A DNA stretch of 64,000 nt from Paracidovorax avenae ATCC 19860 (GTDB lineage Bacteria; Pseudomonadota; Gammaproteobacteria; Burkholderiales; Burkholderiaceae_C), in contig NC_015138.1 of NCBI RefSeq assembly GCF_000176855.2, positions 2,480,001 through 2,544,000 on the forward strand, written 5' to 3'. The position numbers were made by a program, and so were the translations under genes. Below are positions 15,611-25,891 of the stretch, piece after piece. How positions within the stretch are numbered: position 1 is the stretch's first letter; every line of letters begins with the position of its first letter. The notes below the pieces were generated by a model. That model worked only from the letters and a program-made list of their open reading frames with translations. It was not told where the DNA came from and did no database searches.

Positions 15611-17518
15611 TCAGTCTCCGGGCAGCCGCTCCGTGGACAGCGCCCGTGCCAGGCGCGCCTCCACGGGCAGCGGCTCGCCCATCATGCGGGTGGCCAGCAG
15701 TTCCCCGCACAGCTGCGACAGCGTGAGCCCGCGCGCACCCATCGCGGCGCAGACCCAGAGCCCGGGCTGCCGTGAGGCATCCACCGGCCCCACGAACGGC
15801 AGCCGGTCGGGCGCGGTGCAGCGCACCGCCGCCCAGTGGCCGGGGGCGGCGCCCGGGCCGGCGATGGCGGGCGCGAGCCCCTGCGCCAGCGCCGGCAGCA
15901 GCTGCTCCAGTTTCGCGGCGTTGGCCGCATGGGCTTGCGCCTGTTCCTGGGGCGAAGGGGGCAGTTCCGTCTGGCCGCGCTCGAAGGTCGAGCCCATCAC
16001 CCAGATGGCGCCCTCCGCCATGCCCGCATGCGGCACGAGGTTGCCATGGCCGTTGACGGGGAAGGGCGGCCATGCGGCTGCCGGGCTGTCCGCCCGCGTG
16101 CCCCAGCTCACCTGGCCGCGCAGCGGATGGATCGGGTAGCGGCCGGGCAGCCACGGGCGGCTGCCGTAGCCGGCGGCCACCACCACGTGGGGCGCTTCGG
16201 CGACCAGCGTGCCGTCGCTGCCATAAGCGCGCCAGTGCGTGGCGCCATCGGGAGCGGCCACGGGCTCCAGCCGCGACACGGCACTGCGGCCCTGCCAGTG
16301 GATGGCAGGGTGCGCCAGCAGCGCGCGCACCAGCCGGGCCGGCCGCAGCCACCCGCCACGTGCATGCCAATAGGCGACGGTGGCTCCGGGCAGGCCCGCG
16401 GCTTCCAGCGCCGCGCCATCGGCAGCGCGGCTCCATTCGGCGCCCACCGCGGCATCGCCGGCCCAGGCGGGCGGCAGGCGGTTCTTGCCATCCACCTCGT
16501 GCTCCAGCACGCCGCAGGCGCTCCAGTCCTCGCCCTCCGCCAGGCCCGATGCCTGCAGGGCCTGCAGCGTGGCCCGCACGCCGCAGCGCGACAGGCGCGA
16601 GAGCAGGCTGTCGTCGGGCGACACATGCGGTGCGAACACGCCGGCCGGCAGGCCCGAGGCGCCGGCCGCCGGCTCCGCACCCTGGTCCAGCACTCGCACC
16701 TGCCAGCCGCGCCGCGCGAGGCTCGCTGCCACCGCGGCGCCCGACAGCCCGCCGCCGATGACCAGCGCGCTCGATGACCCGCCCGCCACGCGAACGTCGG
16801 GCAGATCCGGCTGCACGGGGCGCGGCTCCCAGGCCGGATCGAACACCGCCTGCAGGTTGCTGCGCTTCGGGGGCAGGCCGGGCACCTTCTGCACCCGGAA
16901 ACCGCACTGCGCCAGTCCGTCGCGCACCGCGCCGGCCACGCTCCAGGTGGCCAGCCGCGTGCCGCGGCGGCAACAGCGCGCCACGGCCTTGAGGGTATGC
17001 AGGTCCCACAGCTCCGGGTTCACCTGCGGGCTGAAGCCGTCGAGGTACACCGCGTCGGCCACCGGCTGCTGCTGGCGCAGCATCGCCTGCGCATCGCCGA
17101 TGTAGAGCGTGAGCAGCACCTGCCCGCCCTCGAAGGCGAGCCGGTGCACGCCGGGCAGCAGGCCCCAGTACTGCGCATGCAGCGCGCGGGCCAGCGGTTC
17201 CAGTTCGGCATGCCCCAGCATGGAGCGCAGCAGGTCGTCCGCGGAAACGGGAAACGCTTCGCAGGACACGAAATGCAGCAGCCGGGGCCGCGCAGGGTCG
17301 GCACGCCAGGCGGCCCAGGTGGCGAGGAAGTTCAGCCCGCAGCCGAAGCCGGTCTCCAGCACCCGCCACATCGGCTGGCCGGCCCATGCATCGGGCAGTC
17401 CGCAGCCGCGCAGGAAGACCTCGCGCGCCTGCGCGAGCCCGGTGTGGCTGTGGTAGCGGTCGCCGAAGCGCGGGTTGAACGGGGTGCCGTCGGGGAGCCA
17501 GTCGATGGGTTCGGACAT
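15611..17518 (-). CDS. mnmC: Bifunctional tRNA 5-methylaminomethyl-2-thiouridine synthesis protein MnmC
   Basis: 635 aa, two enzymes in one chain. The first ~245 residues are the SAM methyltransferase (NPRFGDRYHS, ETGFGCGLNFLATW, YLDGFSPQVNPELW). From ~260 follows a DAO-like FAD oxidoreductase with the dinucleotide motif VIGGGLSGAAVAASLARRGW. The oxidase half removes the carboxymethyl group of cmnm5s2U34 and the methylase half completes mnm5s2U34 in tRNA anticodons. All motifs look whole. It is upstream of the GNAT gene and separated from yggX by a terminator. Confidence 0.95.
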   Translation of the reverse strand: MSEPIDWLPDGTPFNPRFGDRYHSHTGLAQAREVFLRGCGLPDAWAGQPMWRVLETGFGCGLNFLATWAAWRADPARPRLLHFVSCEAFPVSADDLLRSMLGHAELEPLARALHAQYWGLLPGVHRLAFEGGQVLLTLYIGDAQAMLRQQQPVADAVYLDGFSPQVNPELWDLHTLKAVARCCRRGTRLATWSVAGAVRDGLAQCGFRVQKVPGLPPKRSNLQAVFDPAWEPRPVQPDLPDVRVAGGSSSALVIGGGLSGAAVAASLARRGWQVRVLDQGAEPAAGASGLPAGVFAPHVSPDDSLLSRLSRCGVRATLQALQASGLAEGEDWSACGVLEHEVDGKNRLPPAWAGDAAVGAEWSRAADGAALEAAGLPGATVAYWHARGGWLRPARLVRALLAHPAIHWQGRSAVSRLEPVAAPDGATHWRAYGSDGTLVAEAPHVVVAAGYGSRPWLPGRYPIHPLRGQVSWGTRADSPAAAWPPFPVNGHGNLVPHAGMAEGAIWVMGSTFERGQTELPPSPQEQAQAHAANAAKLEQLLPALAQGLAPAIAGPGAAPGHWAAVRCTAPDRLPFVGPVDASRQPGLWVCAAMGARGLTLSQLCGELLATRMMGEPLPVEARLARALSTERLPGD

Positions 17519-17599
17519 GCGGCGATTGTCGGGGTGCCGCGGGGCGCGGAAGCTTGCGCCGCGTCAGCCGCACGACGGGAAACGGGGGTGGGAAAAAGA

Positions 17600-17620
17600 A
17601 AGCCCGGCGAAGCCGGGCTT
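17600..17620 (-). terminator. Intrinsic terminator of yggX
   Basis: AAGCCCGGC / GCCGGGCTT with a three-base loop, followed on the minus strand by TTCTTTTTCCC. It stands 27 bases past the yggX stop and before mnmC. Confidence 0.85.
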
Positions 17621-17647
17621 GCGAAAACAGCGTGAGAGGGGCGGCCG

Positions 17648-17920
17648 TCAGGCGCTGGGCGGCACGTAGCCCGCAGCGGCATCCGCGCCGCCGCCGAAGA
17701 AGTGCTGCTCCATCTGGCGCGCGAGGTACTGGCGCGCGCGCGCATCGGCGAGGTTCAGGCGGTTCTCGTTCACGAGCATGGTCTGGTGCTTGAGCCAGCC
17801 GGCCCAGGCTTCCTTGCTCACGTTCTCGAAGATGCGCTTGCCCAGGTCGCCCGGGTAGGGAGGGAAGTCGAGTCCTTCGGCTTCCTTGCCGAGCTTGATG
17901 CACTGGACGGTACGGGGCAT
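17648..17920 (-). CDS. yggX: Probable Fe(2+)-trafficking protein YggX
   Basis: 90 aa, standard size. It starts MPRTVQC with the conserved Cys7 and contains [29 protein letters not shown] and QHFFGGG, the family's landmarks. YggX protects iron-sulfur enzymes against oxidants and affects iron supply; this fits a neighbourhood with FdxA and the siroheme reductase. It is transcribed divergently from sbp, with a 207-base control region between, and ends in its own terminator. Confidence 0.95.
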   Translation of the reverse strand: MPRTVQCIKLGKEAEGLDFPPYPGDLGKRIFENVSKEAWAGWLKHQTMLVNENRLNLADARARQYLARQMEQHFFGGGADAAAGYVPPSA

Positions 17921-18023
17921 GTGGATTTCCTTGTTCTGGCGGAATGGAGAAGGGACAAAGGCAGGAAAAGGGCGCGGTGCGCTCCTGCCTGCGAAGGTTC
18001 TACAGATATTTCTGGAATTTAGA

Positions 18024-18047
18024 ACTGAAATTTCAGTAGTTTCAGTT
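18024..18047. promoter_or_regulatory. Palindromic operator candidate upstream of sbp
   Basis: ACTGAAATTTCAGT (18024-18037) is a perfect 14-bp palindrome, and a further half-site TTTCAGTT follows at 18040-18047. The surrounding 50 bases are AT-rich. It lies 80 bases before the sbp ATG in the sbp/yggX divergent gap, where a sulfur-starvation regulator (CysB- or SsuR-type LysR protein) would be expected to bind. Confidence 0.5.
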
Positions 18048-18127
18048 TTGTGAAGGGGCTTCCAGAATGCGCTGCATCGGTGCCGTGCTCTACCGCACCG
18101 TCCACGGATCTCCCAGGAAAGCCCCTC

Positions 18128-19150
18128 ATGAACCTTCGCCGCCACTTTATCAAGTTTCCCGCCGCAGCCGCCCTGGCCTCGCTCGCCGTGCTGTCCGTGC
18201 CGGCCATCGCCCAGCAGCCGGTGCAGTTGCTCAACGTGTCGTACGACCCCACGCGGGAACTGTATGTGGACTACAACCAGGCGTTCGCGAAGTACTGGAA
18301 GGGCAAGACCGGGCAGGATGTGCAGGTCAAGCAGTCCCATGGCGGCTCGGGCAAGCAGGCCCGCTCGATCATCGACGGCATCGATGCCGACGTGGCCACG
18401 CTGGCCCTGGGCGGCGACATCGATGCGCTGGTGAAGAACGGCGGCCTGGTCAAGCCGGACTGGCAGAAGCGCCTGCCGCACAACTCCGCCCCGTACACCT
18501 CCACGATCGTGTTCCTCGTGAAGAAGGGCAACCCCAAGGGCATCAAGGACTGGGACGATCTCGTCAAGCCCGGTGTGCAGGTGATCACGCCCAACCCCAA
18601 GACCTCCGGCGGCGCGCGCTGGAACTACCTGGCCGCCTGGGAATACGCCAAGCGCAAGTACGGCGGCGACGCGCAGGCGAAGGAATTCGTCGGCAAGCTC
18701 TACAGGAACGTGCCGGTGCTCGATACCGGCGCGCGCGGCTCCACCATCACCTTCGTGCAGCGCGGCGTGGGCGACGTGCTCCTGGCCTGGGAGAACGAAG
18801 CCTTCCTGGCGCTGAAGGAATTCGGTGCGGAGAAGTTCCAGATCGTCGCCCCCTCGCTCTCCATCCTGGCCGAGCCGAGCGTCGCCGTGGTGGACAAGGT
18901 CGTGGACAAGAAGGGCACGCGCGCCGTGGCCGAGGAATACCTGAAGTACCTGTATTCGGACGAAGCCCAGGACATCGCCGGCAAGCACTTCTACCGGCCG
19001 ACCGGCGAGAAGGCCAAGGCCAAATACGACGCGCAGTTCCCCAAGCTCACGCTGGTCACCATCGACGAGGCGTTCGGCGGCTGGGGCAAGGCCGACAAGG
19101 ACCACTTCGCCGACGGCGCGAGCTTCGACCAGATCTACACGAAGAAGTGA
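18128..19150 (+). CDS. sbp: Periplasmic sulfate-binding protein
   Basis: 340 aa. A signal peptide (RRHFIKFP then an Ala/Leu core ending in AIAQQ near residue 30) precedes the mature solute-binding protein. [39 protein letters not shown] and [18 protein letters not shown] are strong Sbp/CysP signatures; the Ser-Gly-Gly turn holds sulfate. AGGAAAG is six bases before ATG 18128. No cysTWA permease genes follow; instead it heads the ssu operon. It must serve a permease encoded elsewhere, or supply another anion to the Ssu system. Confidence 0.93.
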   Translation: MNLRRHFIKFPAAAALASLAVLSVPAIAQQPVQLLNVSYDPTRELYVDYNQAFAKYWKGKTGQDVQVKQSHGGSGKQARSIIDGIDADVATLALGGDIDALVKNGGLVKPDWQKRLPHNSAPYTSTIVFLVKKGNPKGIKDWDDLVKPGVQVITPNPKTSGGARWNYLAAWEYAKRKYGGDAQAKEFVGKLYRNVPVLDTGARGSTITFVQRGVGDVLLAWENEAFLALKEFGAEKFQIVAPSLSILAEPSVAVVDKVVDKKGTRAVAEEYLKYLYSDEAQDIAGKHFYRPTGEKAKAKYDAQFPKLTLVTIDEAFGGWGKADKDHFADGASFDQIYTKK

Positions 19151-19202
19151 CCGTAGCGCCGCCGCGCCCCGCCCACCGACCACCACCCCGCAAGGCCTGC
19201 CC

Positions 19203-19790
19203 ATGTCCGTCCTCCTGATCGCCGGAAGCCCCTCGGAGCGTTCGCGCTCCGCCGCGCTGCTCGATGCCACCTCCCTGCGGCTGTCGGTGCGCGGCACGGC
19301 GATCCACCGGCTGCACATCCGCGACCTGTCCCCCCAGGCGCTGCTGCTGGCCGACACGGGCCACCGGTCCATCGCGCATGCGGTGGAACAGGTGGCCGAC
19401 GCCCGGGCCCTGGTCGTGGCGACGCCGGTGTACAAGGCGGCCTACAGCGGCGTGTTGAAGGTGTTCCTCGACCTGCTGCCGCAGGAGGCGCTCAAGGGCA
19501 AGGCGGTGCTGCCACTGGCCACCGGCGGCAGCCCGCACCACATGCTGGCGCTCGACTACGCCCTGCGGCCCGTGCTGCAGTCGCTCGGTGCCCGGCACAT
19601 CCTGCCCGGCGTCTATGCCACGGATGCCCAGGTCAGCCTGACGCCGGAGGGCGCCCACACCCTGGCGCCCGACATTTCCCGCCGGCTGGACGAAGCGCTG
19701 GACCTGCTGGTGACCGAGGCGCTGCGCCCGCCGGTGCAGGCGGCGCGCTTCCCGCCGATCCCGTTCGAGCAGGTGCGATGTAGCGTCTGA
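19203..19790 (+). CDS. ssuE: NADPH-dependent FMN reductase SsuE
   Basis: 195 aa flavodoxin-like reductase. The FMN phosphate loop is GSPSERSRS near residue 8, and [23 protein letters not shown] is the SsuE-type second motif. It delivers FMNH2 to the monooxygenase SsuD, whose gene lies 1.4 kb downstream. It starts 52 bases after sbp, in the same direction. Confidence 0.93.
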   Translation: MSVLLIAGSPSERSRSAALLDATSLRLSVRGTAIHRLHIRDLSPQALLLADTGHRSIAHAVEQVADARALVVATPVYKAAYSGVLKVFLDLLPQEALKGKAVLPLATGGSPHHMLALDYALRPVLQSLGARHILPGVYATDAQVSLTPEGAHTLAPDISRRLDEALDLLVTEALRPPVQAARFPPIPFEQVRCSV

Positions 19791-19961
19791 CCGGTCCGGG
19801 CGCCGCCGCTGACGCCGCGCGGCCCGCGTGCCGACCTGCTCCACACCCCGTTTGCCTTCCGCCGGCATTGCCGGTCCGCAGGGCGAGGCCGCCGTGCCCC
19901 GCCCCCGGCGGAGCGCTGCCTGCCCGCTGCCCCCGACATACCGCAGAGATTGGAGTTCCCC

Positions 19962-20951
19962 ATGGTCCCGCTGTTCGAATCCCCCGCGCGCACCGCGCCG
20001 TTCACCTCCCGCCGCCGCTGGCTGGCCGCCGGCGCGGGCGCTGCCGCCCTGGCCGCGCTGCCGGGCTGGGCGCAGCCTGCCGGCGCCCCACGCACGCTGC
20101 GCGTGGGCCACCAGAAGGGATGGCTCTCGCTGCTGAAGGCGCGCGGCACCCTGGAAAAGCGCCTCGCTCCCCTGGGCGTGAAGGTGACCTGGACGGAGTT
20201 CAACGCCGGCCCGGTGCAACTGGAGGCACTGAACGTCGGCTCCATCGATTTCGGCGATGTGGGCGAGGCCCCGCCGATCTTCGCCCAGGCCGCGGGCGCG
20301 CCGCTCGTGTATGCGGGGGCGACGGTGCCGCGCCCGGCGCTGGAGGCGGTGGTGGTGCCCAAAGGCTCGGCCATCCGCAGCGTGGCCGACCTCAAGGGCA
20401 AGCGCGTGGCCTACAACAAGGGCTCCAACGTGCATTACTTCCTCGCAAAACTGCTGGAGAAGAACGGCCTGCAGTACCGCGACGTGCAGTCCGTCTTCCT
20501 GGCGCCGCCGGACGCGCGCGCCGCGTTCGAGCGCGGCGCGGTGGATGCCTGGGTGATCTGGGACCCGTTCCTCGCGGCGGCCCAGAAGGCGCTGGACGCC
20601 CGCATCCTGGCCGACGCCACGGGCGTGGTGAACAACCGGGCCTTCTATTTCACCTCGCGCGACTTCGCCAGCCGCAATGCGGACGTGCTGCGCATCGCGA
20701 TCGAGGAAGTGGACGGTATCGACCAATGGGTCGCGGGCCACAAGGCCGAGGCCGCCACGGAACTGTCCCAGGTGCTGGGCCTCGACCGCGCAGTGACGGA
20801 ACTCTTCGTCAGCCGCGTGGGCTACGGCACGCGGGCCGTGACCCGCGAGATCCTGGCCGAGCAGCAGGCCATCGCGGACACCTTCTTCGCCCTCAAGCTG
20901 ATACCGAAGAAGCTCGACGTGCTGCAGGCCGCGCCGGTGGAACTGCTGTAG
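19962..20951 (+). CDS. ssuA: Aliphatic sulfonate-binding protein SsuA
   Basis: 329 aa. An N-terminal SRRRWLAAG followed by an Ala-rich core and GWAQPAGA suggests a Tat-like or long Sec signal. The mature part is an NMT1/SsuA binding protein: HQKGWLSLLKARGTLEKRL, EFNAGPVQLEALNVGSIDF and WDPFLAAAQ. It captures alkanesulfonates in the periplasm for SsuBC. GGAG six bases before ATG 19962 decides the start over a TTG at 19950. Confidence 0.93.
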   Translation: MVPLFESPARTAPFTSRRRWLAAGAGAAALAALPGWAQPAGAPRTLRVGHQKGWLSLLKARGTLEKRLAPLGVKVTWTEFNAGPVQLEALNVGSIDFGDVGEAPPIFAQAAGAPLVYAGATVPRPALEAVVVPKGSAIRSVADLKGKRVAYNKGSNVHYFLAKLLEKNGLQYRDVQSVFLAPPDARAAFERGAVDAWVIWDPFLAAAQKALDARILADATGVVNNRAFYFTSRDFASRNADVLRIAIEEVDGIDQWVAGHKAEAATELSQVLGLDRAVTELFVSRVGYGTRAVTREILAEQQAIADTFFALKLIPKKLDVLQAAPVELL

Positions 20952-20988
20952 CCGGCGTCCGCCCCGTCCGCCCGAAGGAGCATCACCC

Positions 20989-21213
20989 ATGTCCAACCTG
21001 CCATCGTCCACGGCTCCCGGGCCGGCCGCACGGCGCCTGCTGGCGGTGACCGCGCGCGCCTGGGGGCTCCGGCCTTCGGTGCGCGCCCAGGGCGCCACGG
21101 TGCCGCATCCACACCCCACGCAGCGCAACACATGGCATGCGCCGCACAGCGGGCCCAAGCCGGTGACCGTGCCCGTGTCCGCCCCCGGGCCGCGCTTCGC
21201 CATTTCCTACTGA
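20989..21213 (+). CDS. Small ORF of unknown function inside the ssu operon
   Basis: 74 aa, with GAAGGAG (20974-20980) eight bases before ATG 20989 and 32 bases to the ssuD ATG. It is rich in Pro, His, Arg and Ala (ATVPHPHPTQRNTWHAPHSG), with no membrane segment. Placement and a good ribosome site argue that it is translated; nothing indicates function. It may be a short accessory peptide or a translational spacer for ssuD. I know no family for it. Confidence 0.5.
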   Translation: MSNLPSSTAPGPAARRLLAVTARAWGLRPSVRAQGATVPHPHPTQRNTWHAPHSGPKPVTVPVSAPGPRFAISY

Positions 21214-21245
21214 CCTCCGTTCCCTACTGATCGAGAAAGCCTCCC

Positions 21246-22424
21246 ATGCACGTGTTCTGGTTCATTCCCACCCACGGCGACAGCCGCTACCTCGGGACGT
21301 CCGAAGGGGCCCGCGCCGTCAACTACGACTACCTGCGCCAGGTGGCCACGGCGGCAGACACCCTGGGCTACGAAGGGGTGCTGATCCCCACGGGCCGCTC
21401 TTGCGAAGACCCCTGGGTGGTCGCCTCGGCACTCGCGCCGGTGACACAGCGCCTGAAGTTCCTCGTGGCGGTGCGCCCGGGCCTGCACCAGCCGGCCCTG
21501 GCCGCGCGCATGGCCGCGACCTTCGACCGCCTGTCGGGCGGGCGCCTGCTCATCAACCTCGTGACGGGGGGCGACCGCACCGAGCTGGAAGGCGACGGCG
21601 TCTTCCTGGACCACGCCCAGCGCTATGCGCAGTCGGAGGAGTTCATCCGCATCTGGCGCGAGATCCTGTCGCGCAGCCACGAGGGCGGGACATTCGACTA
21701 CGAGGGAGAGCACCTGTCGGTGAAGGGCGCCAAGCTGCTCTACCCGCCGGTGCAGAAGCCCTATCCGCCGGTGTACTTCGGTGGCTCGTCGGAGGCCGCG
21801 CACGACCTTGCTGCGGAGCAGGTCGATACCTATCTCACCTGGGGCGAGCCGCCGGCCGCGGTGGCGCAGAAGGTGGCCGACGTGCGCGCCCGCGCAGCGA
21901 AGCGGGGGCGCACGGTGCGCTTCGGCATCCGGCTGCACGTGATCGTGCGCGAGACCGATGCGGCCGCGTGGGCCGCGGCGGAGGAGCTCATCAGCCGCGT
22001 GCAGGACGAGACGGTGGCCCAGGCGCAGGCAGTGTTCTCGCGCATGGATTCCGAAGGGCAGCGCCGCATGGCCGCGCTGCACGCCGGAGGCACCCGCCGC
22101 TCCCGCGCGGACCTGGAGATCAGCCCCAACCTCTGGGCCGGCGTGGGCCTGGTGCGCGGGGGCGCGGGCACGGCGCTGGTGGGCGATCCGCAGACCGTGG
22201 CCGCGCGCATGCAGGAATACGCGGACCTGGGCATCGACACCTTCGTGTTGTCCGGCTACCCGCACCTGGAAGAGGCCTATCGCTTCGCGGAACTCGTGTT
22301 CCCGCTGCTGCCGGCCGAGGTGCGCGAGCGCATCGGCGGCGGCGGCCGCGCGGCGGGCCCCCTGACCGGCCCCTTCGGCGAAATCGTGGGCAACCAGTAC
22401 GTGCCGCGCGCGGCGCAAAGCTGA
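21246..22424 (+). CDS. ssuD: FMNH2-dependent alkanesulfonate monooxygenase SsuD
   Basis: 392 aa luciferase-like enzyme. [18 protein letters not shown] at the N-terminus, [27 protein letters not shown] and [15 protein letters not shown] are characteristic SsuD blocks. It cleaves alkanesulfonates to sulfite and aldehyde using FMNH2 from SsuE and oxygen; the sulfite then goes to CysI. Length is slightly above the 381 aa of E. coli because of a short C-terminal extension ending in [11 protein letters not shown]. Confidence 0.96.
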   Translation: MHVFWFIPTHGDSRYLGTSEGARAVNYDYLRQVATAADTLGYEGVLIPTGRSCEDPWVVASALAPVTQRLKFLVAVRPGLHQPALAARMAATFDRLSGGRLLINLVTGGDRTELEGDGVFLDHAQRYAQSEEFIRIWREILSRSHEGGTFDYEGEHLSVKGAKLLYPPVQKPYPPVYFGGSSEAAHDLAAEQVDTYLTWGEPPAAVAQKVADVRARAAKRGRTVRFGIRLHVIVRETDAAAWAAAEELISRVQDETVAQAQAVFSRMDSEGQRRMAALHAGGTRRSRADLEISPNLWAGVGLVRGGAGTALVGDPQTVAARMQEYADLGIDTFVLSGYPHLEEAYRFAELVFPLLPAEVRERIGGGGRAAGPLTGPFGEIVGNQYVPRAAQS

Positions 22425-22450
22425 GCGGCCTGCGGCAACAGGAGATTCCC

Positions 22451-22825
22451 ATGGCCATCCATTCCATCAACCACGTGCAACTGCCGTTTCCCGCGGGCGA
22501 GGAGGGCGCCATGCGCGCCTTCTATGCCGGCCTGCTCGGCTTGGCCGAGGTGCGGTATCCGGCCGAAAACGCCCTGCATTTCGCGGCCGGGCCCCAGCGC
22601 ATCGCCCTGGTGCCGACCACGCGCTGGCAACCGGCGCCCGCGGCGGCGCACCTGGCGTTCGAAGTGGACAACCTGCCCGAACTCCGCGGGCGCCTGCTGC
22701 AGGCCGAGCTTCCCCTCGTGGAAAACCGGGCGCTTCCGGGCTACCTGCGCTTCTACGTGAAGGACCCTGCGGGCAACCAGCTCGAGTTCCTGGAGCCCGA
22801 CGCGGAAGCGGGAGCGCTCGCATGA
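22451..22825 (+). CDS. VOC (glyoxalase/dioxygenase-like) protein in the ssu operon
   Basis: 124 aa with one betaalphabetabetabeta unit pair: HSINHVQLPFPAGEEGAMRAFYAGLLGL at the start and RFYVKDPAGNQLEFLEP at the end are standard VOC landmarks, with His and Glu metal candidates. ATG 22451 follows AGGAGATTCCC. Its stop overlaps the ssuC start (ATGA at 22822-22825), so it is translated in concert with the permease. A role in dealing with the aldehyde product or a special sulfonate is possible; the sequence does not tell. Confidence 0.85.
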   Translation: MAIHSINHVQLPFPAGEEGAMRAFYAGLLGLAEVRYPAENALHFAAGPQRIALVPTTRWQPAPAAAHLAFEVDNLPELRGRLLQAELPLVENRALPGYLRFYVKDPAGNQLEFLEPDAEAGALA

Positions 22826-23700
22826 CGGGCCCCGCTGTCTCCCCCGCGGTGCGCGAGCTGCAGGTGTCTGCCGCCACCGACACCCCCGAGGAGCCCGGCA
22901 CGGGCGTGCCCGCGCCCGTGCGGCAATGGGCCGCCGCCGTGGGGCAGCGCCTGCTGCCCTGGTTGGTGCCCGTGGCACTGATCGCGGCCTGGCAGGTGGC
23001 GGCTGCCCAGGGATGGCTGTCCAGCCGGGTGCTGCCGGCGCCATCCGACGTGCTCAAGGCCGCCTGGCAGCTCGGTGAATCGGGCGAGCTGTGGACCCAC
23101 GTGAAGGTGAGCGCGGGCCGCGCGCTGGCGGGGCTGGCGATCGGCGGCGGCCTGGGCCTGCTGCTGGGGCTGCTCACCGGCTCGCTGCGCTGGGCGGAAA
23201 CGCTGCTGGATTCCACCGTGCAGATGGTGCGCAACATCCCTGCGCTGGCACTCATTCCGCTGGTGATCCTGTGGTTCGGCATCGACGAATCGGCCAAGGT
23301 CTTCCTGATCGCGGTCTCGGTGTTCTTCCCGATCTACCTCAACACCTTCCATGGCATCCGCAATGTCGATCCGGGCCTGATCGAGATGGGCCGCACCTAC
23401 GGGCTGTCGCGCTGGCAGCTCTACCGCGAGGTGATCCTGCCCGGCGCGATGTCCTCCATCCTCGTGGGCCTGCGCTTTTCGCTGGGGCTCATGTGGGTGA
23501 TCCTGATCGTGGCGGAAACCATCTCCGCGCAGGCCGGCATCGGCTACCTGACGATGAACGCGCGCGAGTTCCTGCAGACCGACGTAGTGCTCGTGGGCAT
23601 CCTGCTCTACGCGCTGCTGGGCAAGCTGGCGGACGTGTTCGCGCGCGGCCTGGAGCACTGGTGGCTGCGGTGGCATCCCGGCTACCAGGCCAAGGCATGA
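22822..23700 (+). CDS. ssuC: Sulfonate ABC transporter permease SsuC
   Basis: 292 aa; a ~45-residue Pro/Glu-rich cytoplasmic start, then six membrane segments. The BPD-type coupling loop is [25 protein letters not shown]. It forms the channel for sulfonates with SsuB as motor. Start overlaps the VOC gene by four bases. Confidence 0.93.
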   Translation: MTGPAVSPAVRELQVSAATDTPEEPGTGVPAPVRQWAAAVGQRLLPWLVPVALIAAWQVAAAQGWLSSRVLPAPSDVLKAAWQLGESGELWTHVKVSAGRALAGLAIGGGLGLLLGLLTGSLRWAETLLDSTVQMVRNIPALALIPLVILWFGIDESAKVFLIAVSVFFPIYLNTFHGIRNVDPGLIEMGRTYGLSRWQLYREVILPGAMSSILVGLRFSLGLMWVILIVAETISAQAGIGYLTMNAREFLQTDVVLVGILLYALLGKLADVFARGLEHWWLRWHPGYQAKA

Positions 23701-23717
23701 ACGAAGGAGACCGCACC

Positions 23718-24536
<819 letters not shown>

Positions 24537-24594
24537 GCGGCCCGGTTTCCATCCCTTTTTCTTTCACCTTCCAACCACCACAGGAGTCCATCCC

Positions 24595-24810
24595 ATGTCC
24601 ATCCAGGCCATCAATGTGCGCAACCAGTTCAAGGGCAAGGTCCGCGAGATCATTCGCGGCGACGTCGTCTCGGAAGTCGACGTCGAGACGCCCTGGGGCA
24701 TCGTCACCTCCGTCATCACCACCCGCTCGGTGGACGACCTCGGGCTGCAGGTCGGCTCCGACGTGGTGGCGCTGGTGAAATCGACCGAAGTGTCCATCGC
24801 CAAGCTCTGA
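24595..24810 (+). CDS. ssuF: Molbindin-like SsuF (Mop domain)
   Basis: 71 aa, a single Mop/TOBE domain: AINVRNQFKGKVREIIRGDVVSEVDV and VVALVKSTEVSIAK are the classical molybdopterin/oxyanion-binding strands. Pseudomonas putida has an equivalent gene, ssuF, at the end of its ssuEADCBF operon, needed for growth on some sulfur sources; position and size here match. CAGGAG precedes the ATG. The ligand in this context is not settled. Confidence 0.85.
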   Translation: MSIQAINVRNQFKGKVREIIRGDVVSEVDVETPWGIVTSVITTRSVDDLGLQVGSDVVALVKSTEVSIAKL

Positions 24811-24811
24811 A

Positions 24812-24859
24812 GTGCGGGGGCGGGGGCGGTGCACCGCCGCCGGCCCCTGGCGCCCGCAC
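24812..24859. other. Large stem-loop after ssuF
   Basis: GTGCGGG (24812-24818) pairs with CCCGCAC (24853-24859), enclosing the perfect palindrome GGCGGTGCACCGCC (24825-24838). There is no T tract. It could partly stop the ssu transcript or protect its 3' end before the regulator gene. Confidence 0.4.
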
Positions 24860-24928
24860 ACTGATCCCCGCGCGTTGACCCCCAGCGCGTTGAATGGCCG
24901 CATAACAACAGGAAAGTCCGGCGAATCC

Positions 24929-25858
24929 ATGAATTTCCAGCAACTGCGTTCCGTGCGCGAGGCCGTTCGCACGGGTTTCAACCTCACCGACGTGGCCCGC
25001 ATCCTCCACACCTCCCAGCCCGGCGTGAGCCGGCAGATCCGCGAGCTGGAGGAGGAGCTGGGCCTGGAGATCTTCGTGCGCGCGGGCAAGCGCCTCACGG
25101 GGCTGACCCCGCCGGGATCCACCTTGCTGCCCATTGTCGAGCGGCTGCTGCTGGAGGCGGAAAACCTGCAGCGCGCCGGCCACGACTTTCGCGCCAGCGG
25201 GGAAGGGCGCCTGTCCATCGCAGCCACGCACTCGCAGGCACGCTATGCCCTGCCGCAGGTGGTGCGCGATTTCCGGGCACTGTTTCCGCAGGTCACCCTG
25301 CACCTGCACCAGGGCTCTCCACGGCAGGTGGCCGAAATGCTGCTCTCGGGCGAGGCCGACATCGGTGTCGCCACGGAGGCGCTCGCGGGCTATGGTGAGC
25401 TGGTCACGCTGCCGTGCTACCGCTGGTCCCACAGCATCGTGGTGCCGCCGGGGCATCCCTTGCTCGACCTGCCCGAGCCGCCCACCCTGCGGCAGCTGGC
25501 GCGCTTTCCCATCATCACCTATGAATTGGGCTACACGGGTCGCGCCCACATCGACGAGGCCTTCGCCCGCGAGGGCCTGCAGCCCGACGTGGTGCTTACC
25601 GCCATGGATGCGGACGTGATCAAGACCTATGTGGAACTGGACATGGGCGTGGGCATCGTCGCCTCCATCGCACTGGACCCGGAGCGCGACCGGCACCTGC
25701 GCATGATCGATGCGCGCCATCTCTTCGAAGTCAACCTCACCCGCCTGGGGCTGCGGCGCGGCAGCTGGCTGCGCGGCTATGCCTACCGGTTCATCGAGGC
25801 CTTCGTGCCCACGCTCACGCGCGAGGCTGTGGACGAGGCGCTGTGCGCCGAGCGCTGA
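24929..25858 (+). CDS. CysB/SsuR-like LysR regulator
   Basis: 309 aa. The N-terminal helix-turn-helix (NLTDVARILHTSQPGVSRQIRELEEELGLEIFVR) begins MNFQQLRSVREA, the typical CysB/Cbl start, and the ligand domain has ATHSQARYALP and TYELGYTGR as in CysB. Such regulators sense O-acetylserine, APS or sulfate and activate cys or ssu genes. Its location behind ssuF suggests control of this operon; it could equally be the CysB of the cell, as no other is in view. AGGAAAG precedes the ATG at 24929 by 12 bases. Confidence 0.9.
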   Translation: MNFQQLRSVREAVRTGFNLTDVARILHTSQPGVSRQIRELEEELGLEIFVRAGKRLTGLTPPGSTLLPIVERLLLEAENLQRAGHDFRASGEGRLSIAATHSQARYALPQVVRDFRALFPQVTLHLHQGSPRQVAEMLLSGEADIGVATEALAGYGELVTLPCYRWSHSIVVPPGHPLLDLPEPPTLRQLARFPIITYELGYTGRAHIDEAFAREGLQPDVVLTAMDADVIKTYVELDMGVGIVASIALDPERDRHLRMIDARHLFEVNLTRLGLRRGSWLRGYAYRFIEAFVPTLTREAVDEALCAER

Positions 25859-25891
25859 GGGAGGCAGTGGCGGCAGCTGCGGTTGCGGCTG

